Counted from the stretch's first letter, positions 8,379-17,659 are shown. The stretch is DNA of 64,000 nt from Sphingomonas faeni (GCF_023195535.1 NZ_JALPNF010000001.1:558001-622000); one strand, 5' to 3'. Translations and numbers: made by a program. The notes: generated by a model not told the origin, from the letters alone.

Positions 8379-9302
8379 TCATACCGAGTCGATTTCGCGA
8401 TAGGCGGCGATCAGGCGATCCTCGCCCGCTCGCCCGGCGATCGAATTGCCGTGTTCCATGCCGATCACGCCCGAATAGCGCTTTGCCCGCAGCCACTTCA
8501 CGATCGAGGCGTAGTTGATCTCGCCGGTCGATGGTTCGTTACGGCCCGGATTATCGCCGAACTGGATATAGCCGATCTCGTTCCAGCACGTGTCGAGCGT
8601 CGGGATCAGGTTCCCCGACTGGATCTGCTCGTGATACAGATCGGCGAGCACCTTGACCGCCGGGCTGTTGGCACCGCGCGCCACCGCATAGCCCTGCGAG
8701 ATCGTCTGCATATAGACGCCCGGATGGTTGGTCCGCGTGTTGAGCGGCTCCATCACCATCGCCGCCCCCGATGGCGCGACGATATCGCCGGCGCGGCGCA
8801 TCACGTCGATCACGCGCGCGGTCTGGATATCCACCGGAACCTTCGGGTCCATGAACCCGGTGACGACGGTCATCCGCTTCGCGTTCAGTCGCTTGGCGAC
8901 CTCGAGCGAGGCGCGGATATCGGCGAGGAACGCCTCGCGTTCGGCGCCGTCGGTCGCGCCGAGCAACGGCCGCGACTTCGACCATTTGGGCATGCTGGCG
9001 ACGAACACGCCCATCGTCATGCCGCGCTGCGCGAGCGCCTTGGCCATCTGCTCCTGCTCGGCCACCGACCGCGTCGCCGCCTCGTTGTCCTCCCAGGCGG
9101 TGAAGCCCTGATCGGCGGCGTAGGCGATCTGTTCGATCCGCCCGCCGCGGCTGGCGAAGCTGCCCTCGTGCGGCGCGTAGCCGAGCGAGAAGCGCGCGGC
9201 GTTCGAGCTGCGGCGTTGCCCCCCGGCCATGCCCGGCACCAGCGACGCGGCGGCACCGGCCGCGAGCCCGGCCCCGAGCAGGTTTCGGCGGGAGAGCGTC
9301 AT
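8379..9302 (-). CDS. second Tat-exported TIM-barrel (hydroxypyruvate isomerase-like) protein
   Basis: A 307-residue protein with a twin-arginine signal (SRRNLLGAGLAAGAAASLVPG). The barrel has GYAPHEGSF near the mature N-terminus, then MVMEPLNTRTNHPG with a likely metal-binding Glu, KVLADLYHEQIQSGN with Asp/His, and a final GVIGMEHGNS. This resembles hydroxypyruvate isomerase and related sugar isomerases. I chose the ATG at 9302 because the Tat signal begins just after it. It lies 13 bases after the cytochrome gene and before the DUF1080 gene. It is only distantly like the TIM-barrel at 6081, so a different step is likely. Confidence 0.8.
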   Translation of the reverse strand: MTLSRRNLLGAGLAAGAAASLVPGMAGGQRRSSNAARFSLGYAPHEGSFASRGGRIEQIAYAADQGFTAWEDNEAATRSVAEQEQMAKALAQRGMTMGVFVASMPKWSKSRPLLGATDGAEREAFLADIRASLEVAKRLNAKRMTVVTGFMDPKVPVDIQTARVIDVMRRAGDIVAPSGAAMVMEPLNTRTNHPGVYMQTISQGYAVARGANSPAVKVLADLYHEQIQSGNLIPTLDTCWNEIGYIQFGDNPGRNEPSTGEINYASIVKWLRAKRYSGVIGMEHGNSIAGRAGEDRLIAAYREIDSV

Positions 9303-9315
9303 GCGACCATTACCA

Positions 9316-9702
9316 TCATTTCGAGCCCTCGGCCTTGAGGTAGGCGATGATCGTCGCGCGCTTGGCGGCATCGGGCGTCGCGATCGGCATGCGCGTGCCC
9401 GGCACCTTCTTCTGCGGTGCGGCGAGATAGTCGTTGAGCGTCTTCTCGTCCCAGCGCAGCTTCGATGCCTTCATCGCCGGCGAGTAGTTGAAGCCGGGTG
9501 TCGCGGCGGCGGCACGGCCAACCACGCCGTACAGGTTCGGGCCGATGCCGTTCTTGCCGCCCTTCACGACGGTGTGGCACGCGCGGCACGCGGCGAAGGC
9601 CGGCGGTGCAGCAGCGGTGGATTGCGCGGTGGTCGGCGCTGAGACCGTGACTGCCGCAACTGCCGCGATACTTCCCGCGACCAGAGCCATGAGCAGCTTC
9701 AT
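9316..9702 (-). CDS. small class I cytochrome c, probable electron acceptor of the dehydrogenase
   Basis: A 128-residue protein with a Sec signal of about 26 residues. One covalent haem site is visible as CRACH near residues 39-43, and the distal Met ligand lies in GTRMPIA near residue 104. The motifs GPNLYGVVGR and FNYSPAM between them are standard for mitochondrial-type c cytochromes. It would act in the periplasm, accepting electrons from the FAD dehydrogenase and passing them to the respiratory chain. It overlaps the upstream oxidoreductase gene by ATGA. Confidence 0.92.
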   Translation of the reverse strand: MKLLMALVAGSIAAVAAVTVSAPTTAQSTAAAPPAFAACRACHTVVKGGKNGIGPNLYGVVGRAAAATPGFNYSPAMKASKLRWDEKTLNDYLAAPQKKVPGTRMPIATPDAAKRATIIAYLKAEGSK

Positions 9703-10844
9703 TCATTCTCTCCCGGATTTACTAAAGTCCATTTCTGGTCTGCGCCGGCGTTGGCGATCACCGCCTCGATGAAGCGCATCGTGCGCAGGCCATCGGTCAC
9801 GCCCGGAAACCAGCGGCCGTCTTGATCGCCGCGGATCGCCGAGGCGAACGCGCGGTAAAGATTGCCGAAAGCCTCGATATAGCCCTCGGGATGACCGGCA
9901 GGTGTACGCACCAGCGAGGTGGTCGCGTCGAGCATGCCGGGACCACCGGTCCGCACGATCTCGGCGGGGCGGTCGAGCCAGCGGAGCGTCAGCGTGTTGG
10001 GTTCCATCTGCGACCAGTCCAGCCCGCCGCGTTCGCCGTGGATGCGCAGTCGCAGCCCGTTCTCCTCGCCCGCCGCGACCTGGGTCGCCTTGAGCACGCC
10101 GCGGGCACCGCTCTCGAACCGGAGCAGCGCGCTGACGTCGTCATCGAGCCGACGACCGTCAACATGCGTCGTCAGGTCCGCGGAAACCGAGTGTACCGAC
10201 AGGCCGGAGACATGCTCGGCGAGCTGGAACGCGTGCGTGCCGATGTCGCCGAGGCAGCCACCGAGCCCGGCGCGGGCGGGATCGGTGCGCCACTCCGCCT
10301 GCTTGTTACCGTCGGTGTCGATCGGCTGGCTGAGCCAGCCTTGCAGATATTCGACCTGGACCAGACGGATCGCGCCGAAATCTCCGCGTTCGACGCGCGC
10401 GCGCGCGTCTTCGATCAGCGGATAGCCGCTGTACGTGAAGGCCAGTGCGAAGTGGCGGTCGCTCGCCTTGGCGGCGGCGGCGATCGCCTCGGACTCGACC
10501 ACGCTCATCGCCATCGGCTTTTCGCAGAACACGTGGAAGCCGGCGTTCAGCGCGGCGATCGCCATCGGGGCGTGGAGATGGTTCGGCGTGACGACCGCGA
10601 GCGCGTCGATACGCTGGTCCGCGGGTAGGTTTCGCTCGTTTGCGATCATCGCGTCGATCGACGGATAGACGCGCTGTGGATCCAGGTTGAGCAGGGCACC
10701 GGTGCGCGTGTTGCGGCCGGCGTCGGTGCTGAACGCGCCCGCGACGAGGTCCCAATCGCCGTCGAGCGCGGCTGCCATCCGGTGGACGGCGCCGATAAAG
10801 GCCCCCTCCCCACCGCCGACCATGCCGAGACGGAGGCGGCTCAT
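9699..10844 (-). CDS. Gfo/Idh/MocA-family sugar oxidoreductase
   Basis: A 381-residue NAD(P)-dependent enzyme with no signal peptide, so cytoplasmic. The N-terminal Rossmann fold shows LGMVGGGEGAFIG, a later VVTPNHLHAP and the diagnostic FCEKPMA. The catalytic region has GGCLGDIGTHAFQLAEH, with the Asp/His pair of the family. I chose the ATG at 10844 because it overlaps the preceding stop and begins the Rossmann strand directly. In a 3-keto-sugar pathway this enzyme could reduce the released keto-sugar back to a common sugar. That role is inference. Confidence 0.85.
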   Translation of the reverse strand: MSRLRLGMVGGGEGAFIGAVHRMAAALDGDWDLVAGAFSTDAGRNTRTGALLNLDPQRVYPSIDAMIANERNLPADQRIDALAVVTPNHLHAPMAIAALNAGFHVFCEKPMAMSVVESEAIAAAAKASDRHFALAFTYSGYPLIEDARARVERGDFGAIRLVQVEYLQGWLSQPIDTDGNKQAEWRTDPARAGLGGCLGDIGTHAFQLAEHVSGLSVHSVSADLTTHVDGRRLDDDVSALLRFESGARGVLKATQVAAGEENGLRLRIHGERGGLDWSQMEPNTLTLRWLDRPAEIVRTGGPGMLDATTSLVRTPAGHPEGYIEAFGNLYRAFASAIRGDQDGRWFPGVTDGLRTMRFIEAVIANAGADQKWTLVNPGENE

Positions 10845-11905
10845 GCGCGTTCCTCCGACAGCCCGAGCAGCTTGCGGATGGCGGCGCGATCGACGCCGCT
10901 GGCGGCGAAATCGTCGAACGCGCGTTCGCCCCGGCGGATCATGTGGTCGCGGATGAACGGCGCGCCTTCGCGTGCGCCGTCGTCGGACCGTTTCAGCGCG
11001 CACTCCCATTCGAGCACCGCCCAGCCGTCATAGCAATATTGCGCCATCTTGCTGAAGATCGCGGAGAAATCGACCTGCCCGTCGCCCAGCGAGCGGAACC
11101 GGCCGGCGCGATCGACCCAGTTCTCGTACCCGCCGTACACGCCGGTTCGGCCGGTCGGGTTGAACTCGGCATCCTTGACGTGGAAGCACGAGATCCGGTC
11201 GTGATAGCGGTCGATGAAGTCGAGATAATCGAGCTGCTGCAACACGAAATGCGACGGATCGAACAGCAGGCGCGCGCGCTGATGGTTGTCGACCGCGGCG
11301 AGGAAGCGTTCCCAGGTCGCGCCGTCATGGATGTCTTCGCCAGGATGGACCTCGAACGCGCAATCGACGCCGGATTCCTCGAACACGTCGAGGATCGGGG
11401 TCCAGCGGCGGGCGAGTTCGGCAAAGGCCTCCTCGATCAACCCGGCGGGGCGTTGCGGCCACGGATACACGTACGGCCAAGCCAGTGCGCCAGAGAAGGT
11501 GGCGTGCGCGGACAGGCCCAGATTGGCGCTGGCGCGCGCGGCGAGCTTAACCTGCTCGACCGCCCAAAGCTGGCGCTCGGCGGGCTTGCCGTGGACTTCA
11601 GGGGGCGCGAAGCCGTCGAACAGCGTGTCGTACGCCGGGTGGACGGCGACGAGCTGGCCTTGCAGATGCGTCGACAGTTCGGTGACCTCGATGCCGTGTT
11701 TGGCAAGGCGGCCGCGCAGATCGTCGCAGTACGTCTTGCTCTCGGCGGCGAGCTTCAGGTCGATCAACTGCGCGTTGCAGGGGATCTGGACGCCGACATA
11801 ACCGAGCCCAGCCGCCCATTCGGCCAGTGCGTCGAGCGTATCGAACGGAGCCTCGTCGCCGAGGAACTGGGCGAGGAATATCCCGGGGCCCTTCATGCCG
11901 GTCAT
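10841..11905 (-). CDS. cytoplasmic TIM-barrel sugar isomerase/epimerase-like protein
   Basis: A 354-residue protein of the xylose-isomerase-like TIM-barrel family without a signal peptide. Barrel motifs seen are GYVGVQIPCNAQLIDL, TELSTHLQGQL, CAFEVHPGEDIHDG, LFDPSHFVLQQLDY and SCFHVKDAEF, with Glu, Asp and His fitting the metal site. It is about 75 residues longer than the exported paralogue at 6081, with extra sequence at the C-terminus. The ATG at 11905 overlaps the transporter stop and has AAAGAG before it. It probably works on a sugar after uptake, next to the Gfo/Idh/MocA enzyme. Confidence 0.8.
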   Translation of the reverse strand: MTGMKGPGIFLAQFLGDEAPFDTLDALAEWAAGLGYVGVQIPCNAQLIDLKLAAESKTYCDDLRGRLAKHGIEVTELSTHLQGQLVAVHPAYDTLFDGFAPPEVHGKPAERQLWAVEQVKLAARASANLGLSAHATFSGALAWPYVYPWPQRPAGLIEEAFAELARRWTPILDVFEESGVDCAFEVHPGEDIHDGATWERFLAAVDNHQRARLLFDPSHFVLQQLDYLDFIDRYHDRISCFHVKDAEFNPTGRTGVYGGYENWVDRAGRFRSLGDGQVDFSAIFSKMAQYCYDGWAVLEWECALKRSDDGAREGAPFIRDHMIRRGERAFDDFAASGVDRAAIRKLLGLSEERA

Positions 11906-13140
11906 GCTGCACTCTTTCTGGTGTCGTCGCGGAAGGTGAACTGGAACAGCAGCGCGATCACGGCCGCGGCGATCGCGGGATACCACCACATATGCTGCCA
12001 GTCGGCGATGGTCGGCGAGGCTGGCAGTTGCGCATACAGAAGCGCGCCGATCTGCGACCCGAGCAGCATGCCGACGCCGTAGGTGAACAGCGTCAGCATG
12101 CCCTGCGCCTGCGCGTTGACGCCCTTGGGCGTGGCGATCGTGCCGGTGTAGATCGCGCCGGCGACGAAGAAGAAATCATAGCACACGCCGTGCAGCGCGA
12201 CGCCGAGATACACCGCCCAAATCGACGAACCGCCATCGCCGATCGCGAACAAGGCGTAGCGCAACGCCCATGCGGCCATCCCGACCAGCAGCAGTGGCTT
12301 CACGCCGAACCGGCGATACAGCCACGGCATCGAGAACATGAACACGAGTTCGGACATCTGCCCGATCGCCAGCGTGCCGCCGACATTGCTGATGCCGGTC
12401 GCGCCGACATAGGGCGAGGCATAGGCGTAATACATCGCCAGCGGGATCGAGATTAAAGTCGCGCACGTCATGAAGATCAGGAACGAGCGCTGCTTGAGTA
12501 GTCCGAACGCCTCGACGCAGAACACCTGTCGCAGCACGCTCTCGTCACGCGGCGCGTCCGCGGTGACGTTCGGCAGCGTGAAGCTGTAGAGGCCCAGCGC
12601 GATCGAGACGACTGCGGCGACGCGGAAGATCTCAGGGCTCGCCGACAGCCCCGCCCAGCCGATGATCAGCCCCGCCGTGATCCAGCCGAGCGTACCGAAC
12701 GCGCGGACGAACGGGAATTTGTCGGTCCGCTCGCCGAAGCTCTTCAGCGCGATCGTATTCGCGAGGCCGACCGTCGGCATGTAGAGGATCATGTAGCAGA
12801 GCAGCAGCCAGACGAAGGTCCGGCCATTCTCCGGCGTCACCAGCGATGGCAGCACGAACAGCAGCACGCCGCCGACCAGGTGCAGGATCACCATCAGCAT
12901 CCGCGGGCTGACGTACCGAGCCGCCGCCATGCCGAGCAGGAACGAGCCGACGATCGACGCGATCGGGCCGACCGAAAACGCGTTGCCGATCAGGTTGCCG
13001 ATGCCGACGGTCTGCATGACGAGGCCGAGGGTTACGGTCCAGGCGCCCCATACGAAGAACTGCATGAACATCATGGCGCTCAGGCGGCCGGTCAGCAGGC
13101 CGGCTGGCATGGCCTGGGACCCAGTATCTGCACTCGCCAT
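11902..13140 (-). CDS. MFS transporter of the nucleoside/sugar:proton symporter type
   Basis: A 412-residue membrane protein with about twelve hydrophobic segments. The pattern FFVWGAWTVTLGLVM in helix 1 and the later FPFVRAFGTLGWITAGLI and LHGVCYDFFFVAGAIYT resemble the nucleoside:H+ symporter branch, members of which sit in many sugar-use loci. It is the first gene of the minus-strand operon, 126 bases from the divergent LacI gene, so it is the natural uptake step for the pathway product. A sugar or short glycoside is more likely than a nucleoside given the neighbours. Confidence 0.82.
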   Translation of the reverse strand: MASADTGSQAMPAGLLTGRLSAMMFMQFFVWGAWTVTLGLVMQTVGIGNLIGNAFSVGPIASIVGSFLLGMAAARYVSPRMLMVILHLVGGVLLFVLPSLVTPENGRTFVWLLLCYMILYMPTVGLANTIALKSFGERTDKFPFVRAFGTLGWITAGLIIGWAGLSASPEIFRVAAVVSIALGLYSFTLPNVTADAPRDESVLRQVFCVEAFGLLKQRSFLIFMTCATLISIPLAMYYAYASPYVGATGISNVGGTLAIGQMSELVFMFSMPWLYRRFGVKPLLLVGMAAWALRYALFAIGDGGSSIWAVYLGVALHGVCYDFFFVAGAIYTGTIATPKGVNAQAQGMLTLFTYGVGMLLGSQIGALLYAQLPASPTIADWQHMWWYPAIAAAVIALLFQFTFRDDTRKSAA

Positions 13141-13204
13141 TCGTTACCTCTCCGCTCGCAGTTTGCCTGCTTGTCGGACATGAAGCTACGGAGCCGCGAA
13201 ACGA

Positions 13205-13220
13205 ATGTAAAGGATTACAT
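13205..13220. promoter_or_regulatory. perfect palindrome in the LacI/transporter divergent promoter
   Basis: ATGTAA (13205-13210), AGGA, TTACAT (13215-13220) form a perfect inverted repeat, about 65 bases before the transporter start and 45 before the LacI start. Its place makes it the best candidate operator for the adjacent LacI regulator. It is AT-rich and lacks the central CG of many LacI operators. Confidence 0.55.
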
Positions 13221-13265
13221 CGGATATATATCGACAGTGCCGACGACCGGATCCATGACGACCTT

Positions 13266-14273
13266 ATGCCGACGATCATCGAAGTGGCCGCACTCGCGGG
13301 CGTCTCTACCGCAACCGTGTCGCGCGTATTGAGCCGGCCCGAACAGGTGTCCGAGGATACCCGCCTGCGGGTGCTCGCGGTGGTCCGCGAATCGGGCTAC
13401 GTGCCCAACGTCGCCGCGCGGAGCCTGCGGACGTTGCGCGCGGCGAAGATCCTGCTGACCGTCCCCGATATCTCGAACGCGTTCTTCGCCAGCGTCATCC
13501 GCGGCGCCGAAGAGGCCGCACGGGACGCGGGATATTCGGTCGTGGTCGGCGACACGCGGCACGATCCGTACGTTGAAGACCAATATGCCGACATGCTCTC
13601 CCGCCGCGAAGTCGACGGGCTGATCTTCCTAGGCCACCGCCTGCCAACCAGCCTCGCCCCGCTGATGGCGCGCAAGGGTGCCGCCGCTCCGATCGTCAAC
13701 GGCTGTGAATACAGCTCCGATCTGGGTGTCCCGAGTGTCCACATCGACAATGCCGCAGCGAGCGCCGATGCAATCGATCATCTCGTCGGCCTCGGCCACC
13801 GCAGGATCGGCGTCGTCACCGGCCCCGAGATCAGCCCGATTAGCCGCGACCGCCTTGCCGGGGCGATCGATGCCGCGACCCGCGCCAACCTGCGCGACGG
13901 CCTGCACATCCGCGTCGGCGACTATTCCGCCGGCTCGGCCATCGACCATACCCGCGACCTGATCGCGCAGGACGTGACCGCGATCTTCTGCTTCAGCGAC
14001 GAGATGGCAATGGGCGCGCTCAGCGCGATCGGCGACGCAGGGCTGTCATGCCCGAAGGACGTCTCCGTCATCGGCTTCGACGACCTCCCGCTCGCGCGCT
14101 ATTTTCAGCCGCCGCTGACCACTATCGCGCAGCCCAAGGCGATGATCGGCCGCCGCACCGTCGAACTGCTCGTCGACATATTGCACGGCATCGACAGCCC
14201 GTCGCGACAGGTCACGCTCGATCACGAACTCATCGTTCGCGGCAGCACTGCACAGCCAGTTTCGGCTCGCTGA
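13266..14273 (+). CDS. LacI-family transcriptional regulator of the sugar operon
   Basis: A 335-residue regulator. Residues 1-55 form the LacI helix-turn-helix and hinge helix (IIEVAALAGVSTATVSRVLSR, then YVPNVAARSLR). The rest is a periplasmic-binding-protein-like sensor ending with VSVIGFDDLPLARYFQPPLTTI. It is divergent from the nine-gene operon, so it most likely represses that operon and its own gene until a sugar ligand binds. The GH92 gene lies 84 bases downstream in the same direction and may be co-transcribed. Confidence 0.9.
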   Translation: MPTIIEVAALAGVSTATVSRVLSRPEQVSEDTRLRVLAVVRESGYVPNVAARSLRTLRAAKILLTVPDISNAFFASVIRGAEEAARDAGYSVVVGDTRHDPYVEDQYADMLSRREVDGLIFLGHRLPTSLAPLMARKGAAAPIVNGCEYSSDLGVPSVHIDNAAASADAIDHLVGLGHRRIGVVTGPEISPISRDRLAGAIDAATRANLRDGLHIRVGDYSAGSAIDHTRDLIAQDVTAIFCFSDEMAMGALSAIGDAGLSCPKDVSVIGFDDLPLARYFQPPLTTIAQPKAMIGRRTVELLVDILHGIDSPSRQVTLDHELIVRGSTAQPVSAR

Positions 14274-14357
14274 CCGATTAAATCGGGCGGCGCTTCTCAG
14301 ATCGACGATCGCCTGCAATATTCCGCGGCAATCCCTTCCTCCGTACGGGCGATCTAG

Positions 14358-16694
14358 ATGTCGGTTTTCAAGCGATCACGCCTTGCGGGCGCCTTACTGG
14401 GTTTGTTTCTCTCCACCAGCGCTTTCGCCCAGGACGCGGCCAAACCGAGCGATGCAGTCGATCCGTTCATCGGCACGGGGGGCGAAGGCCATACGTTCCC
14501 GGGAGCGGTCGCGCCGTTCGGCATGGTGCAGTTGTCCCCGGATACCGATACGTCATGCGTGATCCGCACCTGTTACGGCCACGCCGCAGGATATCGCTAC
14601 GACGATCCGACGATCGAGGGGTTCAGCCACACGCATTTCTCGGGCGCAGGGCATTCCGATCTCGGCGACATCCTCGTCATGCCGGTGTCGGGCGACACCG
14701 TGCCAATGGACCCCGGCACGCCCGCCGCGCCCGGCTATCGCTCACGCTTTTCGCACGCCAGCGAGGTCGCCAAACCGGGCTATTACGCGGTCACGCTGGA
14801 CGGTCCCGGCGTGCGTGCAGAAATGACGGCGGGAACGCGGATCGGCGTGCATCGCTACAGCTTTCCCAAGGGCAAGGCCGCGCATATCGTGGTCGATCTG
14901 CGGTCTTCGCTCTATAATTACCCCGGCAAGATCCTGTGGTCGGGGCTGCACATGCGGGACAACGGCGTGCTCACCGGCTTCCGCGAGACGCGCGGCTGGG
15001 CGCCCGGGCGCAAACTCTACTTCGCGATGCGGTTCTCCGCGCCGCTGATCGGCCATGCGCTGGTCAACCGTGAGAAGGACATCGCGTACAAGGGTTTCCA
15101 GGGTCCGGGCCGTGGCAGCGATACGCTAGCGGAGAAACTCGGTCAGGCACTCGAAGCGCGGCTCGATTTCGGTCAGCTCGATGCTCCGCTCGAAGTGAAG
15201 GTCGGGATATCGGGGGTCGACGAGGCCGGAGCGCTCGCCAATCTGGACAGCGAGCCCGGCGGCTTCGACGCGGTCCGCACCAAGACGCAGGGCGACTGGG
15301 ATACTGCGCTGGGCGCGGTCAAGTTCGAGGCCCCGGCCCCGATGCGCCGGATCTTCGCGACCGCGTTGTACCACAGCCTGCTCGCGCCGAGCGTCTGGAG
15401 CGATAGCGATGGGCGGTATCGCGGGCCCGACGATCAGGTTCATCGGGCCGACGGATTCACGGTCCGCTCGACCTTTTCGCTATGGGACACGTTCCGCGCC
15501 GAACATCCGCTGCTGACGCTGATCCAGCCGGAGAAGACCAACACCGATATCGTCCGCTCGCTGATCGCCAGCCAGCAGCATAGCCCCGACGGAATCCTGC
15601 CGGTCTGGCAGTTCGCAGGGCGCGAGACGTGGACGATGATCGGTTATCACGCCGTCCCCGTCATCGCCGACGCGTATATGAAGGGCATCGGCGGCTTCGA
15701 CGCGGACGCCGCGTTGCAGGCGATGGTCGCGAGTGCCGACCACGCCTCCTATGGCGGCCTCGGCGAGTATATCCAGCGCGGCTACGTGCCGATCGACAAG
15801 GAGCCGGAGGCGGCCTCGAAGACCGTCGAATATGCCTATGACGACTGGACCATCGCGCGAATGGCGCGCCGCATGGGCAAGACCGAGATCGCCGAGCGGT
15901 TCGAGAAGCGCGCGGGCAATTGGCGCAACAGCTTCGACGCAAAGTCCGGATGGCTGCGCGCACGGCTTGCGAACGGAACCTTCCGCACGCCGTTCGATCC
16001 GACCGCGATCAACTACGGCTCCGATTATACGGAGGGCAATGCGTGGCAATATAGCTGGTTCGTGCCGCAGGATCAGGCGGGGCTGTTCCGGCTGCTCGGC
16101 GGCGATGCGAAGACCGTGAAGAAGCTCGATGCGATGTTCGACTTCGACAATTCGAAGGTCGATTACAGCCATGCGGAGGATATCGCCGGGCTGATCGGCC
16201 AATATATCCATGGCAACGAACCGAGCCACCACGTCGCCTATCTCTACAGTTACGCCGGCGCACCGTGGCGGACGCAGGAGCGGCTCGGGCAGATCGTGCA
16301 GAGCCAATACGGCGCCAAGCCAGAGGGACTCAGCGGCAACGACGATCTCGGCCAGATGTCAGCATGGCTCGTCTTCACCGCGCTCGGTTTCTACCCGGTC
16401 GCGCCGGGGTCGAACGAGTATGTCATCGGTCGCCCGTTCCTGTCGCAGGCGACGCTGGCGCTGCCCGGCGGCAAGCAATTCGCGATCCGGACGGACAATC
16501 TGTCGGATGCGAACCCGTATATCCGGTCGGTCACGCTGAACGGCACGCCCCTCACCCGCAGCTATCTGCGCGACGACGAAATCCGGCAGGGTGGAGAATT
16601 GCGGTTCGTGATGGGCGCGCAGCCGAACAAGCTGTGGGGCAAGCGTGCGAAGGCCCGGCCGTTTTCGTCCTCGACTGCCGCCCTGCCCCACTGA
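14358..16694 (+). CDS. secreted GH92 alpha-mannosidase
   Basis: A 778-residue exported glycoside hydrolase with a Sec signal ending at AFA-Q near residue 25. GH92 hallmarks are visible: VDPFIGTGGEGHTFPGAVAP is read near the mature start, followed by GFSHTHFSGAGHSDLGD, SLWDTFRAEHPLLTL and HHVAYLYSYAGAPWRTQ. The C-terminal NDDLGQMSAWLVFTALGFYPV contains the Asp/Glu region used in catalysis. Length is normal for GH92. These calcium-dependent enzymes remove alpha-linked mannose, commonly alpha-1,2. It may supply mannosides to the oxidative operon next door; that link is inference from position. Confidence 0.92.
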   Translation: MSVFKRSRLAGALLGLFLSTSAFAQDAAKPSDAVDPFIGTGGEGHTFPGAVAPFGMVQLSPDTDTSCVIRTCYGHAAGYRYDDPTIEGFSHTHFSGAGHSDLGDILVMPVSGDTVPMDPGTPAAPGYRSRFSHASEVAKPGYYAVTLDGPGVRAEMTAGTRIGVHRYSFPKGKAAHIVVDLRSSLYNYPGKILWSGLHMRDNGVLTGFRETRGWAPGRKLYFAMRFSAPLIGHALVNREKDIAYKGFQGPGRGSDTLAEKLGQALEARLDFGQLDAPLEVKVGISGVDEAGALANLDSEPGGFDAVRTKTQGDWDTALGAVKFEAPAPMRRIFATALYHSLLAPSVWSDSDGRYRGPDDQVHRADGFTVRSTFSLWDTFRAEHPLLTLIQPEKTNTDIVRSLIASQQHSPDGILPVWQFAGRETWTMIGYHAVPVIADAYMKGIGGFDADAALQAMVASADHASYGGLGEYIQRGYVPIDKEPEAASKTVEYAYDDWTIARMARRMGKTEIAERFEKRAGNWRNSFDAKSGWLRARLANGTFRTPFDPTAINYGSDYTEGNAWQYSWFVPQDQAGLFRLLGGDAKTVKKLDAMFDFDNSKVDYSHAEDIAGLIGQYIHGNEPSHHVAYLYSYAGAPWRTQERLGQIVQSQYGAKPEGLSGNDDLGQMSAWLVFTALGFYPVAPGSNEYVIGRPFLSQATLALPGGKQFAIRTDNLSDANPYIRSVTLNGTPLTRSYLRDDEIRQGGELRFVMGAQPNKLWGKRAKARPFSSSTAALPH

Positions 16695-16821
16695 TCTGCC
16701 CGGCTGATCTGCGTCCGCCCTATGACGGAGCGGGTCGACATTGCGGAGACTGGGTGGAGCGATGCGCCCGAACGGTCCCTTCCGCGTTATCCTCTGGAAC
16801 CGATATCTCGAGAGACAGACC

Positions 16822-17652
16822 ATGAAGAGCGTGACGCTTCCAGGCGGAGAAACGATACCGGCGCTTGGCCAGGGTAGCTGGATGATGGGTGAGCACGCCG
16901 CGCACCGTGCCGACGAGATCGCCGCGCTGCGCCACGGCGTAGAGCTAGGCATGACGCTGATCGACACCGCGGAAATGTATGGCGATGGCGCGGCCGAGAC
17001 GCTGATCGGCGAAGCGCTGGGCACCGTGCGCGACGACCTGTTCCTCGTCAGCAAGGCGTATCCGCAGAACGCATCGCGTAAGCGGCTGGCGGCGGCGTGC
17101 GAAGCGAGCCTCAAGCGGCTGGGGACCGACCGGCTCGACCTGTACCTGCTGCACTGGCGCGGATCGGTGCCGCTCGCCGAGACGGTCGAGGCGATGGATG
17201 CGCTCAAGGCGGCGGGCAAGATCCGCCATTGGGGCGTGAGCAATCTCGATACCGACGACATGGCCGAACTGATCGAGGGTGGCGGCGATCGCTGTGCGAC
17301 CGACCAGATCCTCTACAATCTCTCGCGGCGCGGGCCCGAACTCGACCTGATGCCGTGGCTGGCCGAGCACGGCATCCCGGTAATGGCCTATAGCCCGGTC
17401 GAGCAGGGCCGGTTGATCGCAGATCCGACATTGGCGCGGATCGCGCGGACGATCGGCGCGAGCCCGGCGCAGGTCGCGCTCGCCTGGGTGCTGAACCATG
17501 ACGGCGTCATCGCAATTCCGAAGGCCGGCACGGTGGCGCATGTGCAGGACAATCGTGGTGCGGCGGACCTGCGGCTGTCGCCGGACGATCTGGCCGCGCT
17601 CGATACCGCGTTCGCACCGCCACGGACGCGTCGTCCACTCGAGATGCTGTGA
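16822..17652 (+). CDS. aldo/keto reductase
   Basis: A 276-residue cytoplasmic NAD(P)H-dependent oxidoreductase. The catalytic Asp and Tyr are seen in DTAEMYGDGAAE, the Lys in LVSKAYP and the His in LYLLHWRG. The cofactor region contains VAIPKAGTV-like VIAIPKAGT. I chose the ATG at 16822 because it opens the first strand (MKSVTLPGGETIPALGQGSW) as in related enzymes. The next gene starts only seven bases after its stop. The substrate is not evident. Confidence 0.85.
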   Translation: MKSVTLPGGETIPALGQGSWMMGEHAAHRADEIAALRHGVELGMTLIDTAEMYGDGAAETLIGEALGTVRDDLFLVSKAYPQNASRKRLAAACEASLKRLGTDRLDLYLLHWRGSVPLAETVEAMDALKAAGKIRHWGVSNLDTDDMAELIEGGGDRCATDQILYNLSRRGPELDLMPWLAEHGIPVMAYSPVEQGRLIADPTLARIARTIGASPAQVALAWVLNHDGVIAIPKAGTVAHVQDNRGAADLRLSPDDLAALDTAFAPPRTRRPLEML

Positions 17653-17659
17653 GCGTCGG

